DNA from: Paratinospora sagittata
Taxonomy: Eukaryota; Streptophyta; Magnoliopsida; Ranunculales; Menispermaceae
Assembly: GCA_035771175.1 (NCBI GenBank)
Contig: CM069613.1
Location: 1,957,501-2,021,500 of the forward strand
DNA length: 64,000 nt
Reading direction: 5' to 3'
The notes under the pieces are model-generated. The model searched no databases. It saw only the letters and a list, made by a program, of their open reading frames with translations, and had not been told where the DNA came from. The stretch's first letter is position 1; every line of letters begins with the position of its first letter. This document shows, piece after piece, positions 38,088 through 49,487 of the stretch. Position numbers and translations under genes: made by a program.

Positions 38088-41000
38088 AAGCATACTGGGG
38101 ATATAGCCACAGTGAGCTTGTTTCTTAACAACTGAAAACGAGGAGTGGATAGAGCCTTTGTAAAGACGTCAGCCACTTGATCAAGTGTAGGTACATGATT
38201 AATAACAAGTCTTTTTTGAGCAACCTTGTCTCTCACAAAGTATAAATCAAGTTCAACATGCTTGGTCCTAGCATGCAAAACCGGGTTGTGAGCCATAGCA
38301 ATTGTACTTTGATTATCGCACCAAATTGTAGGAAGACATGGTTGAGGAATTTGAAGTTCCTGTAACAGAGATTGTAACCAAGTGATTTCTGCCACTAGAG
38401 AAGCCAAACTTCGATACTCTGCTTCAGTGGAAGACCGGGAGATAGTATGTTGCTTCTTAGCACTCCAAGTGATGAGATTAGGACCCAAGAACACACATAA
38501 ACCTGAAGTCGACTTCCTGTCGTCAGGATTGGACGCCCAATCTGCGTCTGAAAATCCAACAAGTTTCATGTTTGCAGACTTAGTGAAATTCAACCCATAG
38601 GTGGAAGTACCCTTTAGATAACGTAGAATCCTCTTGACAGCCTTCCAATGCTCAGTTAAAGGGGATTGCATAAATTGACACACCCTATTAACAGAATATG
38701 CTATATCAGGTCTAGTGATGGTTACATACTGCAAAGCTCCTACTACTGATCGATATTCAGTAGTATTTGACAATGGATCACCCTGATAAGCAGACAATTG
38801 ACTACCAACACTTGACACCATAGGAGAGGGAGCTGGTTTAGCTTCTAGCATATTAGTTCTTGCCAATAGATCCTGAATATATTTGTGCTGAGAGAGATGT
38901 AAGCCAGTTGGAGTGGTGGCAACTTCTATGCCTAGGAAATAATGGAGAGGTCCAAGATCTTTGAGAGCAAAGCACTTGCTCAGTTGAACGACCAATGCAT
39001 CAATAGCTGTAGCACTGTTTCCAGTGATGATAATATCATCAACATATACAAGAACATATAACACAACATGAGGAGAAAAACTGCAAAACAAAGAATTGTC
39101 AGATTTGCAGGAAGTGAAGCCAAGTGATGCGAGAGTGCTCTTGAATTTATCAAACCAAGCCCGTGGTGCCTGTTTAAGACCATATAAGGATTTGTGTAGT
39201 TTACAAACAAGCTGAGAATTGACAGCATCCTCAAATCCGGGTGGTTGAGACATATATACTTCCTCCTCAAGTGTGTCATTCAAGAAAGCATTGTTAAAAT
39301 CCAGTTGACGCAATGACCATCCATTGGAGACAGCTACTGATATAATCACTCGAACAGTTGAAGGTTTAACCACGGGGCTAAAGGTCTCAGAGAAATCAAA
39401 ACCCTCTATTTGGTGGAAGCCCTTTGCAACCAATCTGGCCTTGTATTTAAGGAGAGAACCATCAGGATTCCTTTTGAGTTTAAAAACCCATTTGCAACCA
39501 ATAATTTTCCTACCAGGAGGAGCAGAAACTAGGCTCCATGTATTATTGGATTGCAATGCTTGAAACTCATCTTGCATAGCTTGAAACCAAGCTGGGTGTG
39601 CCATAGCTTGCTTGACAGAGGTAGGTTCAGTAGTATCCAAATGTGAGAGTCAAACCTTAGGCTTAAAAATACCAGATTTTCCTCTAGTTACCATAGGATG
39701 TGAATTCACTATATGAGGTTGAAAAGGAGGAGAAGGAGAGGAGATGTGAGGAGCTGAACTGGAAGTGCAAGGATCTGACTCAGGTCTCAGATGCTGAACA
39801 GGGGAGAAGGAGGAAGAATCAGGAGCAGCATTACCAATGACAACATCAACATTGGATTGTTCAACAACTGAAGAATGCAAGGGCTTCACAACAACTGGAG
39901 GAAAAAGGGGAACATAACCACTTGATGTATTCAAATCAGTCTTCATTATGGATGAAGCAAATGGAAACACTTTCTCATTGAAAACAGCATGTCTCACAAC
40001 AAATATTCTCCCATCAGATCGAAGACATTTATATCCTTTGTGTTGACTGCAATATCCAAGAAACACACAAGAGGAGCTTCGATACTCAAGCTTATGATGT
40101 TGGCAAGGCCTTAGATAAGGGTAGACAAGACATCCAAACACCTTGAGTATAGAGTATTCAGGTTCAAGTCCATACAAGCACTTATAAGGTGATTTACCAC
40201 ACAAGATAGGTGTTGGCATTCTATTAATGAGATAGACTGCTGTTTGAAAAGCCTCATCCCAGTACTTTAAAGGCATGGAAGATTGGGATAAAAGACTCAA
40301 ACCAGTCTCCACAACATGCCTATGCTTCCTTTCAATTAAACCGTTCTGTTCATGTGTATAAGGACAAGAGTGTCTAAAATGAATACCATTGGTTGCAAGG
40401 TAAGGAGCAAGAACCAAGAATTCCCGACCATTATCTGTTTGAAGTACTTTGATTCTTGTAGAAAAACGGAGTTCAACTTGTGTTTTGAACTGAAGAAACA
40501 CTCGATATACATCAGCCTTGGAATGGATAGGAAATAGCTATGTGTATCTGGTATAAGCATCCAAGAAACTAACATAGTACTTGAAACCATTAGAGGAGGT
40601 CATAGGTGCTGGACCCCAAACATCTCCAACAATCAGTTCTAGAGGTTTAGTATAGGTTGTTTTAGACAAGGTAAATGGTTGTTTATGAGATTTGCTAACT
40701 TGACAATCATGACAAACAAAAGGGGAAACAACAATAGATTTAATGTTGGTTTTATTCAAAACAGATTGTACAACTTGTAACGAGGGATGGCCAAGACGTA
40801 AATGCCACAACAGAAAATCAGACTTATTCTTACTTGACGCATCAGCAGGTAAAGTATTACTAGACAAACAAGAGGACAGGACAGACTTTGTATTAGAATT
40901 GCTATGCTTGTTGCAAGGAGAAGACGAGACTGAAGAATTCAGGTTTTTAGAACTTGATAGTGGCTGAGGCAAGAAAGTGGAATGTCCAGTATGAAGAGGA

Positions 41001-42348
41001 AGGTGAAACTCATACAAGCCGTTGTTAAGGACACCTTGAAGAAGAACCTTCTTCGTAGCTCGATCCTTCACAAGACAAGAATTAGCATGAAACTCAATAA
41101 ACACCTTGTTATCATTCACAAATTTAGACACACTAAGTAGGTTTTTTGTAATATGAGGAATGTGCAAGATGTTTTTAAGAAGAAATGTACTATGAGCAGA
41201 CTTGGCAAGATTAGAACCAATAGAGGAAATAGAGAGGCCAGCACCATTACCTACAAACAGCTTTTCCTTGCCATGGTAATCAGTTTTGTTTAAGAGATTT
41301 CCAGCATCTGGAGTGCAGTGATCAGTTGCTCCACTGTCTGGAAACCAAATGGAATCTGGTATTGAATCAGATCCTGCTGTCATTGCTGCCATATTACCTT
41401 GACTTACACCACCAGCTCCTCCAAAAAACTGAACATTATTTTGAGACTGTAAATTCTGTGGCTGAAACGTTTGATCAAACCTGTAATAACACCTAAGTGC
41501 ATTGTGGCCTGATTTGTGACAAATCTGACAGGGAGGTCGATTGCCATTGTTTCTTCCTCTTCCTCTGCCTCTTCTTCCTCCATTTGAAGATCCTCTTCCA
41601 CCATTGCTACTGTTATTGAAACCTGACTTAGTATTGCCTTGAACCTTTCTGTTCATAGCAACATTAGCACTCATAGAATCAACCTGTGAATGTTGTTCTA
41701 ATCTTGCTTCATGTGTAAGTAGCAATGCTGAAATTTCAGGCATGGTGTAGCACTGCGGCATGGAGGTGATAGGTATGACAAAACTATCATACTCTGGTCC
41801 CAAACCACTAAGAACTGCCATCACTTTATCATCATCTTTAAGAGCTTGGCCGGCAAAAGCCAAAGAATCCATAATACTCTTCTTTTTCATAAGATATTCA
41901 GTCATTGGAGTTCCACCTTTCTTCACGGTTTGCAACTGAAGCTTCAGCCGCATCACATTAGCCTTAGATTGAGATGTGAACAAGAGTTCAACATTCTTCC
42001 ATGCTGTACAAGCTGTTGTACAACCAACAAGTTCAGGAAGAAGTTCCTGACTTATTGAAGACAGGATCCAACATAACAGGATCTGGTCCTGTTGTTCCCA
42101 ATCAAGAAATGCCTCATTTGATGTTCCATCATTATTCAACTTATCTGGAGGCAACACCAATGGATCAATGAAAGATCCCAATCGATTGCCTTTTATTGCA
42201 GCCAGAACTTGCTGACGCCACAACAGATAGTTGCTGTGATTCAACTTGACATTCAATTCAAGTTTCATTGGGGTGAGAAACCTTGAACCACCATTGTTGA
42301 AGCTAAGCGTAGCTCCTTGATGAGCAGCAGACGAACTGGAATTTGCCT

Positions 42349-42360
42349 GCTCTGATACCA
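42349..42360 (-). other. Primer-binding site of copia element (tRNA-Met)
   Basis: The minus strand reads TGGTATCAGAGC, the standard plant copia site complementary to the 3' end of initiator tRNA-Met, four bases inside the 5' LTR. The gag-pol ATG begins one base before it. Confidence 0.9.
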
Positions 42361-42364
42361 TATT

Positions 42365-42668
42365 TGATTATCAATTAATCTAAGTTTACCAAGAATCTTT
42401 AAGAAAAGATAAAGAAGATACAGAAAGAAATGAAGAACAGAGTGAAGAAAGATGAGAGAAAATATCTTTTTCATATATGAATTACATGCTCACAGGTTCT
42501 ATATATACTGTACACAGTAACAACCTATTGGACACATGTCCTGCATCTATTGGACTTTAATCATAACAGAATAACTACTTTAACAACATCTCATGCATCC
42601 TCTCCTTCTAGAAGCTTTGAGAAGCTTCAAGTGACTGAGTGTGTAGGGGCTGATTCTTATTCCTAACA
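42365..42668 (-). repeat. 5' LTR of copia element
   Basis: 304 bp; its four visible differences from the 3' LTR are all single-base changes. Confidence 0.92.
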
Positions 42669-42670
42669 AT

Positions 42671-45003
42671 TGTAACACCCCGATTTTTCAAAACTTAATT
42701 TTCAAGTAAAATAATGCATATTTTAATTTTATATAAAAATATCACTAAAAATCGAGATGTTACTCGTATCCGTCTATCTTAACCCATAACCATTATATAG
42801 ATAATAAAATTTGCAAAACTATGAATTTATATTCTTTCAACCAACGTACTGGTTAAGATAAACGAATACCTTTAATTCTTCATACGATCTTCATCTTCAT
42901 ACGAGGGTACTTGCCCTTGTCCATTCATTATGGACACAACATTTAAATACATTCGTCAAATAGAATTAATGAATTCTATTCCAAGACATTCACACGTGAA
43001 ATAAATCACAGGGTCTTTACTAACCGTAATAATATTCATTGAATTTCGATTATCAATACAATTCGTTCAAAAAATAAACCTTTAAAAATCAAATAAAAAT
43101 ATTCAGTCTTATCACCATAATACTAATTAATTAACCCACCCCTACTACTCTGAACTATGTCACGAACTCGCGATTTTATTCTCCTAAGCACTTGCATATG
43201 AAAAATTGGAGCAAGCTTGAAAGCCTAGTGGGTCATCTAAACAATTCACAATATTTTATTATGATACATACACAAGAACATTACAAACAAGTTTCACACA
43301 TTAATCGTTGCAACATTAGATTGTTTGAGTCGAGAATTTCATCACGTTCTAAATCACGTACCTTTAGGAAATCAAACTCAGGGTGGCACAGCCCAAAAAT
43401 TAGAACTCGTTGGCGATATTCATCATGAATAACTACCTCATAATAAACATTGGCGATATTCCTTAGAATAACTGTCCCATATGTGTGATTCTTATCTTAA
43501 TCGTGTTCTTTAGTGATGTCACGCCATACGTACGATATAAGTACGATATTAAGTGCATTCATAAAACATATTCAAACTCCACTACATATGGTATCATGTC
43601 ACAAAGTCAATTATAATAGTATTCACGCATGAACTTTAGTATGCCAATATTCCAAGTCATACATTTCATTATCAGGCATTATAATTTATAAATGAATTCA
43701 ACTACTACATGAATTTCATGCATCCAATTATCATTTGATCAGAATAAAAATCATATTGACACACATCATCATGGCTAAACAATCACAACATTGTATATAT
43801 AAAATCATGTACAATAGGCATGCATAAGCAATCTAATAATACTATAGACCTAATTAATTTAACATTCCTATCTATATATCAAAATAAAATATTATGAAGG
43901 CCTAGAATCATTCCCACTTGAATCGCTAAATTCCAAATCACTTACATTCCTAGTCACGCGTAGTGCTCAATCTGTACACGTATATTACGTTTGTTAATAT
44001 AAATACTCATAAGAACGATTATGAGTGTAGAGATATATACATATATATAGTGGTGGGATGTTTAAACTAAGTATATATATATATAATCACATATTATAGT
44101 GCCTTGTGATATGATATAATGATGTGTATGGTATAACATGATATAATACAATATAAGTTGTGATGGTTTTGAAAAGGTGTGATATATATAATATAATATA
44201 TAATAGGTGATAACATGATATAATACAATATAAGGTGTGGTGGTTTTGAAAAGTGTGATATATATATATATTATAATATATAATAGGTGTTAATATGATA
44301 TAATATAATACGTGGTATATATATAAGGTGTGGTGATGTGTGAGGCTTTTGAAAAAATATGATATACATATATAATATATAATATGTGTGTGCTGTTGGA
44401 GTTTTTAAAAAAGTTAAATTGGAATAGTGAAATAAAGAAGAAGGGGTGTGCTGGACGTTTAAAAAAAAAAAATTGAAATGGATTAGGGAAATAAAGAAGA
44501 AGGGGCGTTGATGGTGGTGGTGGAGAGAAGAGAGAGATTCAGAGCGAGAGTGAGAGCGAGAGAGATCGAGAGCGAGAGTGAGAGATCGGAGCGTGGCGAG
44601 AGATCGGAGAAGAGAAGAGAGAGAGAGAGAGGGCGGCGAGATAAGTGGCGGAGAAGAGAAGAGAGGGCGGCGGCGGCGAGATCAGTGGCGAGATGGGGTT
44701 TCAGGTTTTGAGCAGAGGGTTGAGAGAGAAACCTGTCGAGAGCGAGAGAGCAGAGGCGGTGATGAGTTGCAGCGGCGATGAGTCGCGGTGTGCGCTGGCG
44801 GAGAAAGGAAGAGAGAAGAAAGAGGGTTTCGAGAGGAAGAGGAGGCTTGTGCGTTGGTTTCGAAAGAGCGAGGCTTGTGCGATTGGGTTTAGAGATAGCG
44901 AGATGCGATCTCAGCCAAGATGTCGGCGAGATTCCGGACGAGATTTCCGGCGTGATTTCAGGATTATGTTTGAAATCCTTTTTTTTTTTTTCAGGGGGTT
45001 ACA
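42671..45003 (-). repeat. 3' LTR of gypsy element, about 2.3 kb
   Basis: On the minus strand it starts TGTAACCCCCTGAAAAAAA after the polypurine stretch and ends GGGGTGTTACA. About 44,000-44,400 is TA-rich with two tandem copies of an approximately 80-bp unit. About 44,500-44,980 is a GA-rich block read AGAGAGAG/GCGAGAGATCGGAG on the plus strand. Reading frames in the GA-rich block are composition artefacts. Confidence 0.75.
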
Positions 45004-45106
45004 TTCTTCCTGTCTTAAAAGAAATTTCGTCCCGAAATTAAAGTATAAGCTTACTTACTTGCTGCCGTTCAACTTTTTCCACTGTTGACTAGTTGTATCT
45101 CGAAAC

Positions 45107-45646
45107 TTAGAGTGTTCTTTGGAATAAGTCGGCGTATTTGGCCTTCATTTCACTTTCAGGTTCCCAAGTGGCTTCTTCAACTCCATGATGCTTCCACAAT
45201 ACTTTAACTAATGGAATGTCTTTGTTCCTCAAGCTATGAACTTTCCAATCTAGGATCTGTAAGGGTCCTTCTTCATAGGTGGCATCAGCTTGTACTTTTA
45301 CGTCTTTCCAATCGATGGTGTGGGAAGGGTCTGGTTCATATTTTCGCAACATCGATACATGGAATACGTTGTGAATGGCGGATAAACTAGTTGGTAATTC
45401 TAGTTTGTAAGCATTCTCACCAATTCGATCGCTGATCTTGAATGGACCGATAAACCGAGGAGATAATTTCCCTTTCTTACCAAACCTCATGATGCCTTTT
45501 TGAGGGCTTATTCTCAGAAATACCTTATCACCTTTTTGGAACTCTAGAGGTCGGCGCCTCTTATCTACATAGCTCTTCTGCCTACTCTGTGCAGTAACTA
45601 GCCTTTTCTGGATCAACTTCACTTTTTCGTTCATTTCCATTATCAT
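45107..45646 (-). pseudogene. Gypsy integrase C-terminus with chromodomain
   Basis: This 179-residue remnant contains RRPLEFQKGDKVFLRISPQK, IGPFKISDRIGENAYKLELP and NVFHVSMLRKYEPDPSH, the usual gypsy integrase C-terminal module. It ends in a chromodomain-like KVLWKHHGVEEATWEPESEM. It is in the same frame as the fragment at 45,674-46,633, separated by an in-frame TAG at 45,674-45,676. It ends in a normal stop shortly before the 3' LTR. Confidence 0.88.
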
Positions 45647-45673
45647 ATCAGGTCCTGTAAGTACCTTATCTTC

Positions 45674-46633
45674 CTAATCGGCCCAACACAGTGGTGACCT
45701 ACATGGTCGTCCATATAGGGCTTCATATGGAGCCATTTGTATACTTGCCTGGTAACTATTGTTATAAGCAAACTCTGCTAGGTGTAAGTATTTACTCCAA
45801 TTTCCCTTGAAATCTAGTACACAAGCTCTCAACATGTCTTCCAAGATCTGAATAACCCTTTCGGATTGACCATTTGTCTGAGGATGATAGGCGGTGCTCA
45901 TGGTTAATTTGGTTCCCAATTCCCGCTGTAAGCTCTGCCAGAACTGAGATGTGAATAAGGAATCTCTATCTGACACTATCGATTTGGGTACTCCGTGTAG
46001 CTTCACAATCTCTTTAACATACAGCTCCCCCGGTTTACTAATCGGATCTGTGGATTTAATAGGTAAGAAGTGCGTCACTTTAGTAAGTCGATCCACAATT
46101 ACCCAAACCTTATCCTCACCTTTCTGATTTCTAGGAAGAGCTCCGACGAAATCCATTGTTATGTTATCCCATTTCCATTCAGGGATTTCTAAAGGTTGTA
46201 ACAATCCAGACGGTCTTTTATGTTCGGCCTTAACTTGCTGACATGTAAGGCATTTAGACACATATTTGGCCACATCTCTTTTCATACCTTTCCACCAGTA
46301 ATTTTTCTTCAAATTTTGGTACATCTTATCTCCACCAGGATGTAAAGTGTATTTAGTCTGATGTGCCTCATCAAATAAGGTCTTTTTAATTTCCTCAATT
46401 CTGGGTATACAAATTCGATTTCTGAATCTCAATAATCCCTCTGAATCGATCTTGAAATTTGCATTTCCATTATTGGCTCTTGCATCTGCCACCCATTTTA
46501 TCAGTTTTCTATCCTGAGCTTGACCTTCCTTAATTTGATGTAGTAGGTCTGGCTTGCAGCTCATATTATATAAGAAAATCTGATTTTCACCTTTTTGTAC
46601 GCCCAAAATATAATCTTTAATCAATTGGTACAT
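45674..46633 (-). pseudogene. Gypsy integrase zinc region and catalytic core
   Basis: The HHCC zinc region is seen as [20 protein letters not shown] followed by CLTCQQVK. The catalytic core shows [27 protein letters not shown] and [20 protein letters not shown], consistent with the D,D-35-E triad. It is broken from the RNase H part upstream by a stop at 46,718 and from the chromodomain part by TAG at 45,674. Confidence 0.9.
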
Positions 46634-46717
46634 CTGGGCTTTTTCTGCATCGTTCTTGTAAGATTTTCGACTTAAAGCATCTGCGACTACGTTGGCCTTC
46701 CCTGGGTGATAATGCAG

Positions 46718-47195
46718 CTAAAAATCATAATCATTCAGCAATTCCATCCATCTCCTTTGCCTCAAATTTAACTCCTTTTGTGTATAGATGTACTTCAAAC
46801 TCTTATGATCAGAGTATACATCAAATTTATCTCCATAAAGATAGTGTCTCCATATCTTCAAGGAAAATACAATAGCAGCCAATTCTAAATCATGAGTCGG
46901 GTAATTCTGTTCATGAGTCTTCAGTTGCCTAGAAGCATAAGCAACCACTTTTCCTTCCTGCATCAAAACAGCGCCAAGACCATTCTTAGAAGCATCAGTG
47001 TAAATAACATAACCGACTCCACTTGCAGGAGTGATCAATATTGGGGTTGTGGTCAATCGTCTCTTCAACTCTTGAAAAGAATTCTCACATTTCTCATCCC
47101 AACTAAATTTGGCATCCTTCCTTGTTAGCATTTTCATAGGCTCAGCTAGTCTCGAAAAATTTAGAATAAATCTTCTATAGTAACCTGTTAGTAAC
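46718..47195 (-). pseudogene. Gypsy reverse transcriptase end and RNase H
   Basis: The remnant begins abruptly at [18 protein letters not shown], the thumb side of reverse transcriptase. It continues through [40 protein letters not shown] and [20 protein letters not shown] (RNase H). A stop at 46,718-46,720 interrupts it before the [19 protein letters not shown] segment. Everything upstream in pol and gag is gone. The join to the inverted LTR piece falls in a GGGGTTA that both partners could supply. Confidence 0.88.
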
Positions 47196-47199
47196 CCCT

Positions 47200-47958
47200 T
47201 GAAAAAAAAAAAAAAAAAAAAAAGGATTTCAAACATAATCCTGAAATCACGCCGGAAATCTCGCCGACATCTCACCTGGAATCTCGCCGAGATCTCGCCG
47301 ACATCTTGGCTGAAATCGCGTCTCGCTATCTCTAAACCCAATCGCACAAGCCTCGCTCTTTCGAAACCAACGCACAAGCCTCCTCTTCCTCTCGAAACCC
47401 TCTCTCTTCTCTCTTCTCTCTTCCTTTCGCTGCAACTCATCACCGCCTCTGTTCTCTCGCTCTCGCCAGGTTTCTCTCTCAACGCTCTGCTCAAAACTTG
47501 AAACCCCATCTCGCCACTGATCTCGCCGCCGCCCTCTCTTCTCTTCTCCGCCACTGATCTCGCCGCCCTCTCTCTCTTCTCTTCTCCGATCTCTCACTTA
47601 CGATCTCTCGCCTCCGATCTCTCACTTCCGATCTCTCGCCTTTGTTCTCTCGCTCTCGCTCTCGCCAGGTTTCTCTCTCAACGCTCTGCTCAAAACTTGA
47701 AACCCCATCTCGCCACTGATCTCGCCGCCGCCCTCTCTTCTCTTCTCCGCCACTGATCTCGCCGCCCTCTCTCTCTTCTCTTCTCCGATCTCTCACTTAC
47801 GATCTCTCGCCTCCGATCTCTCACTTCCGATCTCTCGCCTCCGATTTCTCACTCTCAATCTCTCGCTCTGAATCTCTCTCTTCTCTCCACCACCACCATC
47901 AACGCCCCTTCTTCTTTATTTCCCTAATCCATTTCGATTTTTTTTTCAGGGGGTTACA
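47200..47958 (+). repeat. Inverted copy of the gypsy LTR terminal block
   Basis: Positions 47,200-47,958 are, in reverse complement, highly similar to 44,462-45,003. Shared blocks include GGATTTCAAACATAATCCTG, CTAAACCCAATCGCACAAGC and AACGCCCCTTCTTCTTTATT. The piece is therefore oriented opposite to the 3' LTR. It is longer (about 760 against 540 bp) because of an internal tandem duplication. Both of its ends carry the AACCCC(C/T)TGAAAA / TTTTCAGGGGGTTA motif. Confidence 0.85.
47465..47840. repeat. Tandem duplication, 199-bp period, inside the inverted LTR piece
   Basis: GCCAGGTTTCTCTCTCAACG followed by CTCTGCTCAAAACTTGAAAC starts at 47,465 and again at 47,664. The two copies stay nearly identical for about 175 bases. 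Confidence 0.9.
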
Positions 47959-48580
47959 GTTATAATCTAACTAAATAAATGTTATGATCAATTAAAATAA
48001 TTGTCTGAAAAATATCTAACCATAGAGTCTACTTGCCATCAGAAAGGGAAAACAATCAGATTATCTCATTGCATCACTCGAAGCCCTTGCGCAATGTCCC
48101 AACATCATTTGGCAAGTTCTTGTTTTTATTTATATTTTATATTTTTTGTGAAAACACTGATAATCAGATGAAGCTAAGTCAGACAAATAAAAGAAATCCA
48201 TGCTGATAACGGCACCCCCTCCCCCCTCCTGTTCAAAAAAAAAAAAAAAAAATCACTGAGAGCTAGATATCAAATGAGATGGCAAAAACATCAAGTACAT
48301 TTGATCAATAACACCACCTATAATGGTGGACAACGAACAGATATTACAAAACTGGACCGCTATCAACAAATTTATTCCATTTATGTGTCTGTCTTGTTAA
48401 TAAAATGTTACGAATCAATCAAACCGCATTGACACAAAATAATATCTATGAATCATAGTCTACTTGCCATAAAAAAGGAAAGACAACAAGATTATCTCAT
48501 TGCTGCATTGCAATAGAATGCATCACTCAAAGCCCTTGCACAATATCCCAACATCATCTGGCAAGATGTTATTACTAGAG

Positions 48581-49487
48581 TTACAATGGCCACGTAGGTT
48601 AGTGCAATTCCAATTGAACCTGATGGCTGATGCAAATATCACGAAAGATGAAAAAGAGGGGAAATTAAAGCACTAAAATGAAAAATTAAACACCAGGTTT
48701 GTAGGCAATTATTTTGTTTTAATTACAGAAGGGTTCTACAAGGATTTGGCTCAACTAATCGGGTTTTTACTAAAACTAAGAAACGCCTAACTACTGACTG
48801 CCTATAGAGTCTTCATCCCCATCAAAATACTCCAAATTTCTAAAATTTTACCTTTTTCTTATGTTTGCATTTCCATCCTTGCATCCACATCAACTGTGAT
48901 TGCCGAGCAAGAAACATCAGAGGTAGAGAGAAGGAAGAAAGAATAAGTATCCAGGCCAAATCTCATCTCTATTTTATTTTTTAAATCTATACAAGTAAAC
49001 AAAAATAATCTAAATGGTTAGGCAAGTTTCAGTAACCACGAACACTCTTACACTTTATACACGCATCTTATTCAAGTGGCTCTTCTTTGAGCTGTATTGC
49101 AATACTCTTTCCTGTAGCTGCAGTTCTATTTGCTAGAGAAAGTACTCAATACCTAATGAACCATTCCATGAGCTAGATCCTGAGTTCCTGATATATTGAT
49201 AGAGTAAATATCTTTTAATAATAGACATTACTTAAATGATATAAATTACATCACAAATCTGAAGTGTTTAATCCAGCACTAAGAATTAAATAAATCATCT
49301 AATTCTTAATCTCAACTCTCAAACTAGCATATAAAACATGATCCAAGACCAGCAATTGTCACTTTAGTTTTTATAACACAGTGTATAAGCCATATTCTGA
49401 ATGTTTTTCCAACTTCACATCAAATTAGTTCCGTACAATACAATGAAATTAACCAACATTTTAACAAAAACAGGACAGGGAAAGTAC
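48581..49487. other. Intron-like DNA without recognisable features
   Basis: AT-rich DNA in the probable DPMS3 leader intron. No coding potential or defined repeat is seen. Confidence 0.45.

Larger units (their letters stand above)
38018..42361 (-). pseudogene. Copia gag-pol polyprotein with two in-frame stop codons
   Basis: One continuous minus-strand frame of 1,447 codons is interrupted only by TAG at 40,538-40,540 and TGA at 39,650-39,652, with no frameshift. Order of domains: gag (NYLLWRQQVLAAIKGNRLGS), a CCHC zinc knuckle (CQICHKSGHNALRC), an aspartic protease site (DSGATDHC), and an integrase HHCC zinc region (LWHLRLGHPS then CHDCQVSK). The integrase core follows with TDNGREF and NGLIERKH, then reverse transcriptase with YVDDIIITG, and RNase H with SDADWASNPDDRKSTSG and SSTEAEYRSLA. 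Both stops sit where related elements usually have Trp, and either can arise from TGG by one G-to-A change, as expected from deamination of methylated cytosine on the plus strand. The start ATG overlaps the primer-binding site. Confidence 0.9.
37775..42668 (-). mobile_element. Near-intact Ty1/copia retrotransposon (Ale/Retrofit-like)
   Basis: A 4.9-kb element in minus orientation has two 304-bp LTRs (5' LTR 42365-42668, 3' LTR 37775-38078). By eye I count only four differences between them. It has a primer-binding site matching initiator tRNA-Met, a polypurine tract, and one gag-pol reading frame broken by two stops. LTR ends on the minus strand are TGTTAG...AATCA. It inserted within three bases of the left end of the gypsy element. 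An ATT is shared on both sides (37,772-37,774 and 42,669-42,671), shorter than the usual 5 bp. Near-identical LTRs mean a recent insertion. Confidence 0.93.
42671..47958 (-). mobile_element. Truncated, rearranged Ty3/gypsy element (chromovirus type)
   Basis: In minus orientation the element runs from pol fragments (about 47,195 down to 45,107) through a polypurine-like AAGACAGGAAGAA to a 3' LTR (42,671-45,003). Gag, protease and most of reverse transcriptase are missing. In their place is an inverted piece of the LTR (about 47,200-47,958). Outer ends are TGTAACACCCC on the left and GGGGGTTACA on the right. A GTTAT target duplication follows the right end. The AATTTCGGGACGAAATTTCT sequence between pol and the LTR is typical of plant chromovirus-like gypsy elements. 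Confidence 0.85.
37279..48580. repeat. Three-copy tandem repeat, about 400-bp unit, split by LTR retrotransposons
   Basis: Unit 1 (37,279-37,677) starts GTTAGAATGCTTTACAATTT and contains CATAGAGTCTACTTGCCATC and AATCAGATTATCTCATTGCA. Unit 2 starts identically at 37,678, stops at 37,773 inside TGTGTGTTATTGTTAT, and resumes at 47,959 with GTTATAATCTAACTAAATAA, running to about 48,320. Unit 3 (about 48,320-48,580) is more diverged and partial. The period is about 399 bp between units 1 and 2. The array is non-coding and lies in the probable DPMS3 leader intron. The split shows that the retrotransposons arrived after the tandem duplication. Confidence 0.8.

Noticed and set aside
44508..45088. Several overlapping Arg/Glu-rich reading frames on the plus strand
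   Set aside because: They lie in the GA-rich block of the gypsy LTR, open in several frames because of composition, and reappear inverted at 47.2-47.9 kb. No domain is seen.
47247..47796. Long Arg/Glu-rich frames on the minus strand joined to RNase H at 46,718-47,554
   Set aside because: The N-terminal part is translated LTR sequence fused by rearrangement to the pol fragment. It is not an ancestral protein.
42671..47958. Gypsy element as a complete element with two LTRs
   Set aside because: The right-hand LTR-like piece is inverted and short, and gag, protease and most of RT are absent.
37279..48580. Repeat units as a CRISPR-like or satellite array
   Set aside because: Only three units of about 400 bp, diverged and without spacers, in plant DNA.
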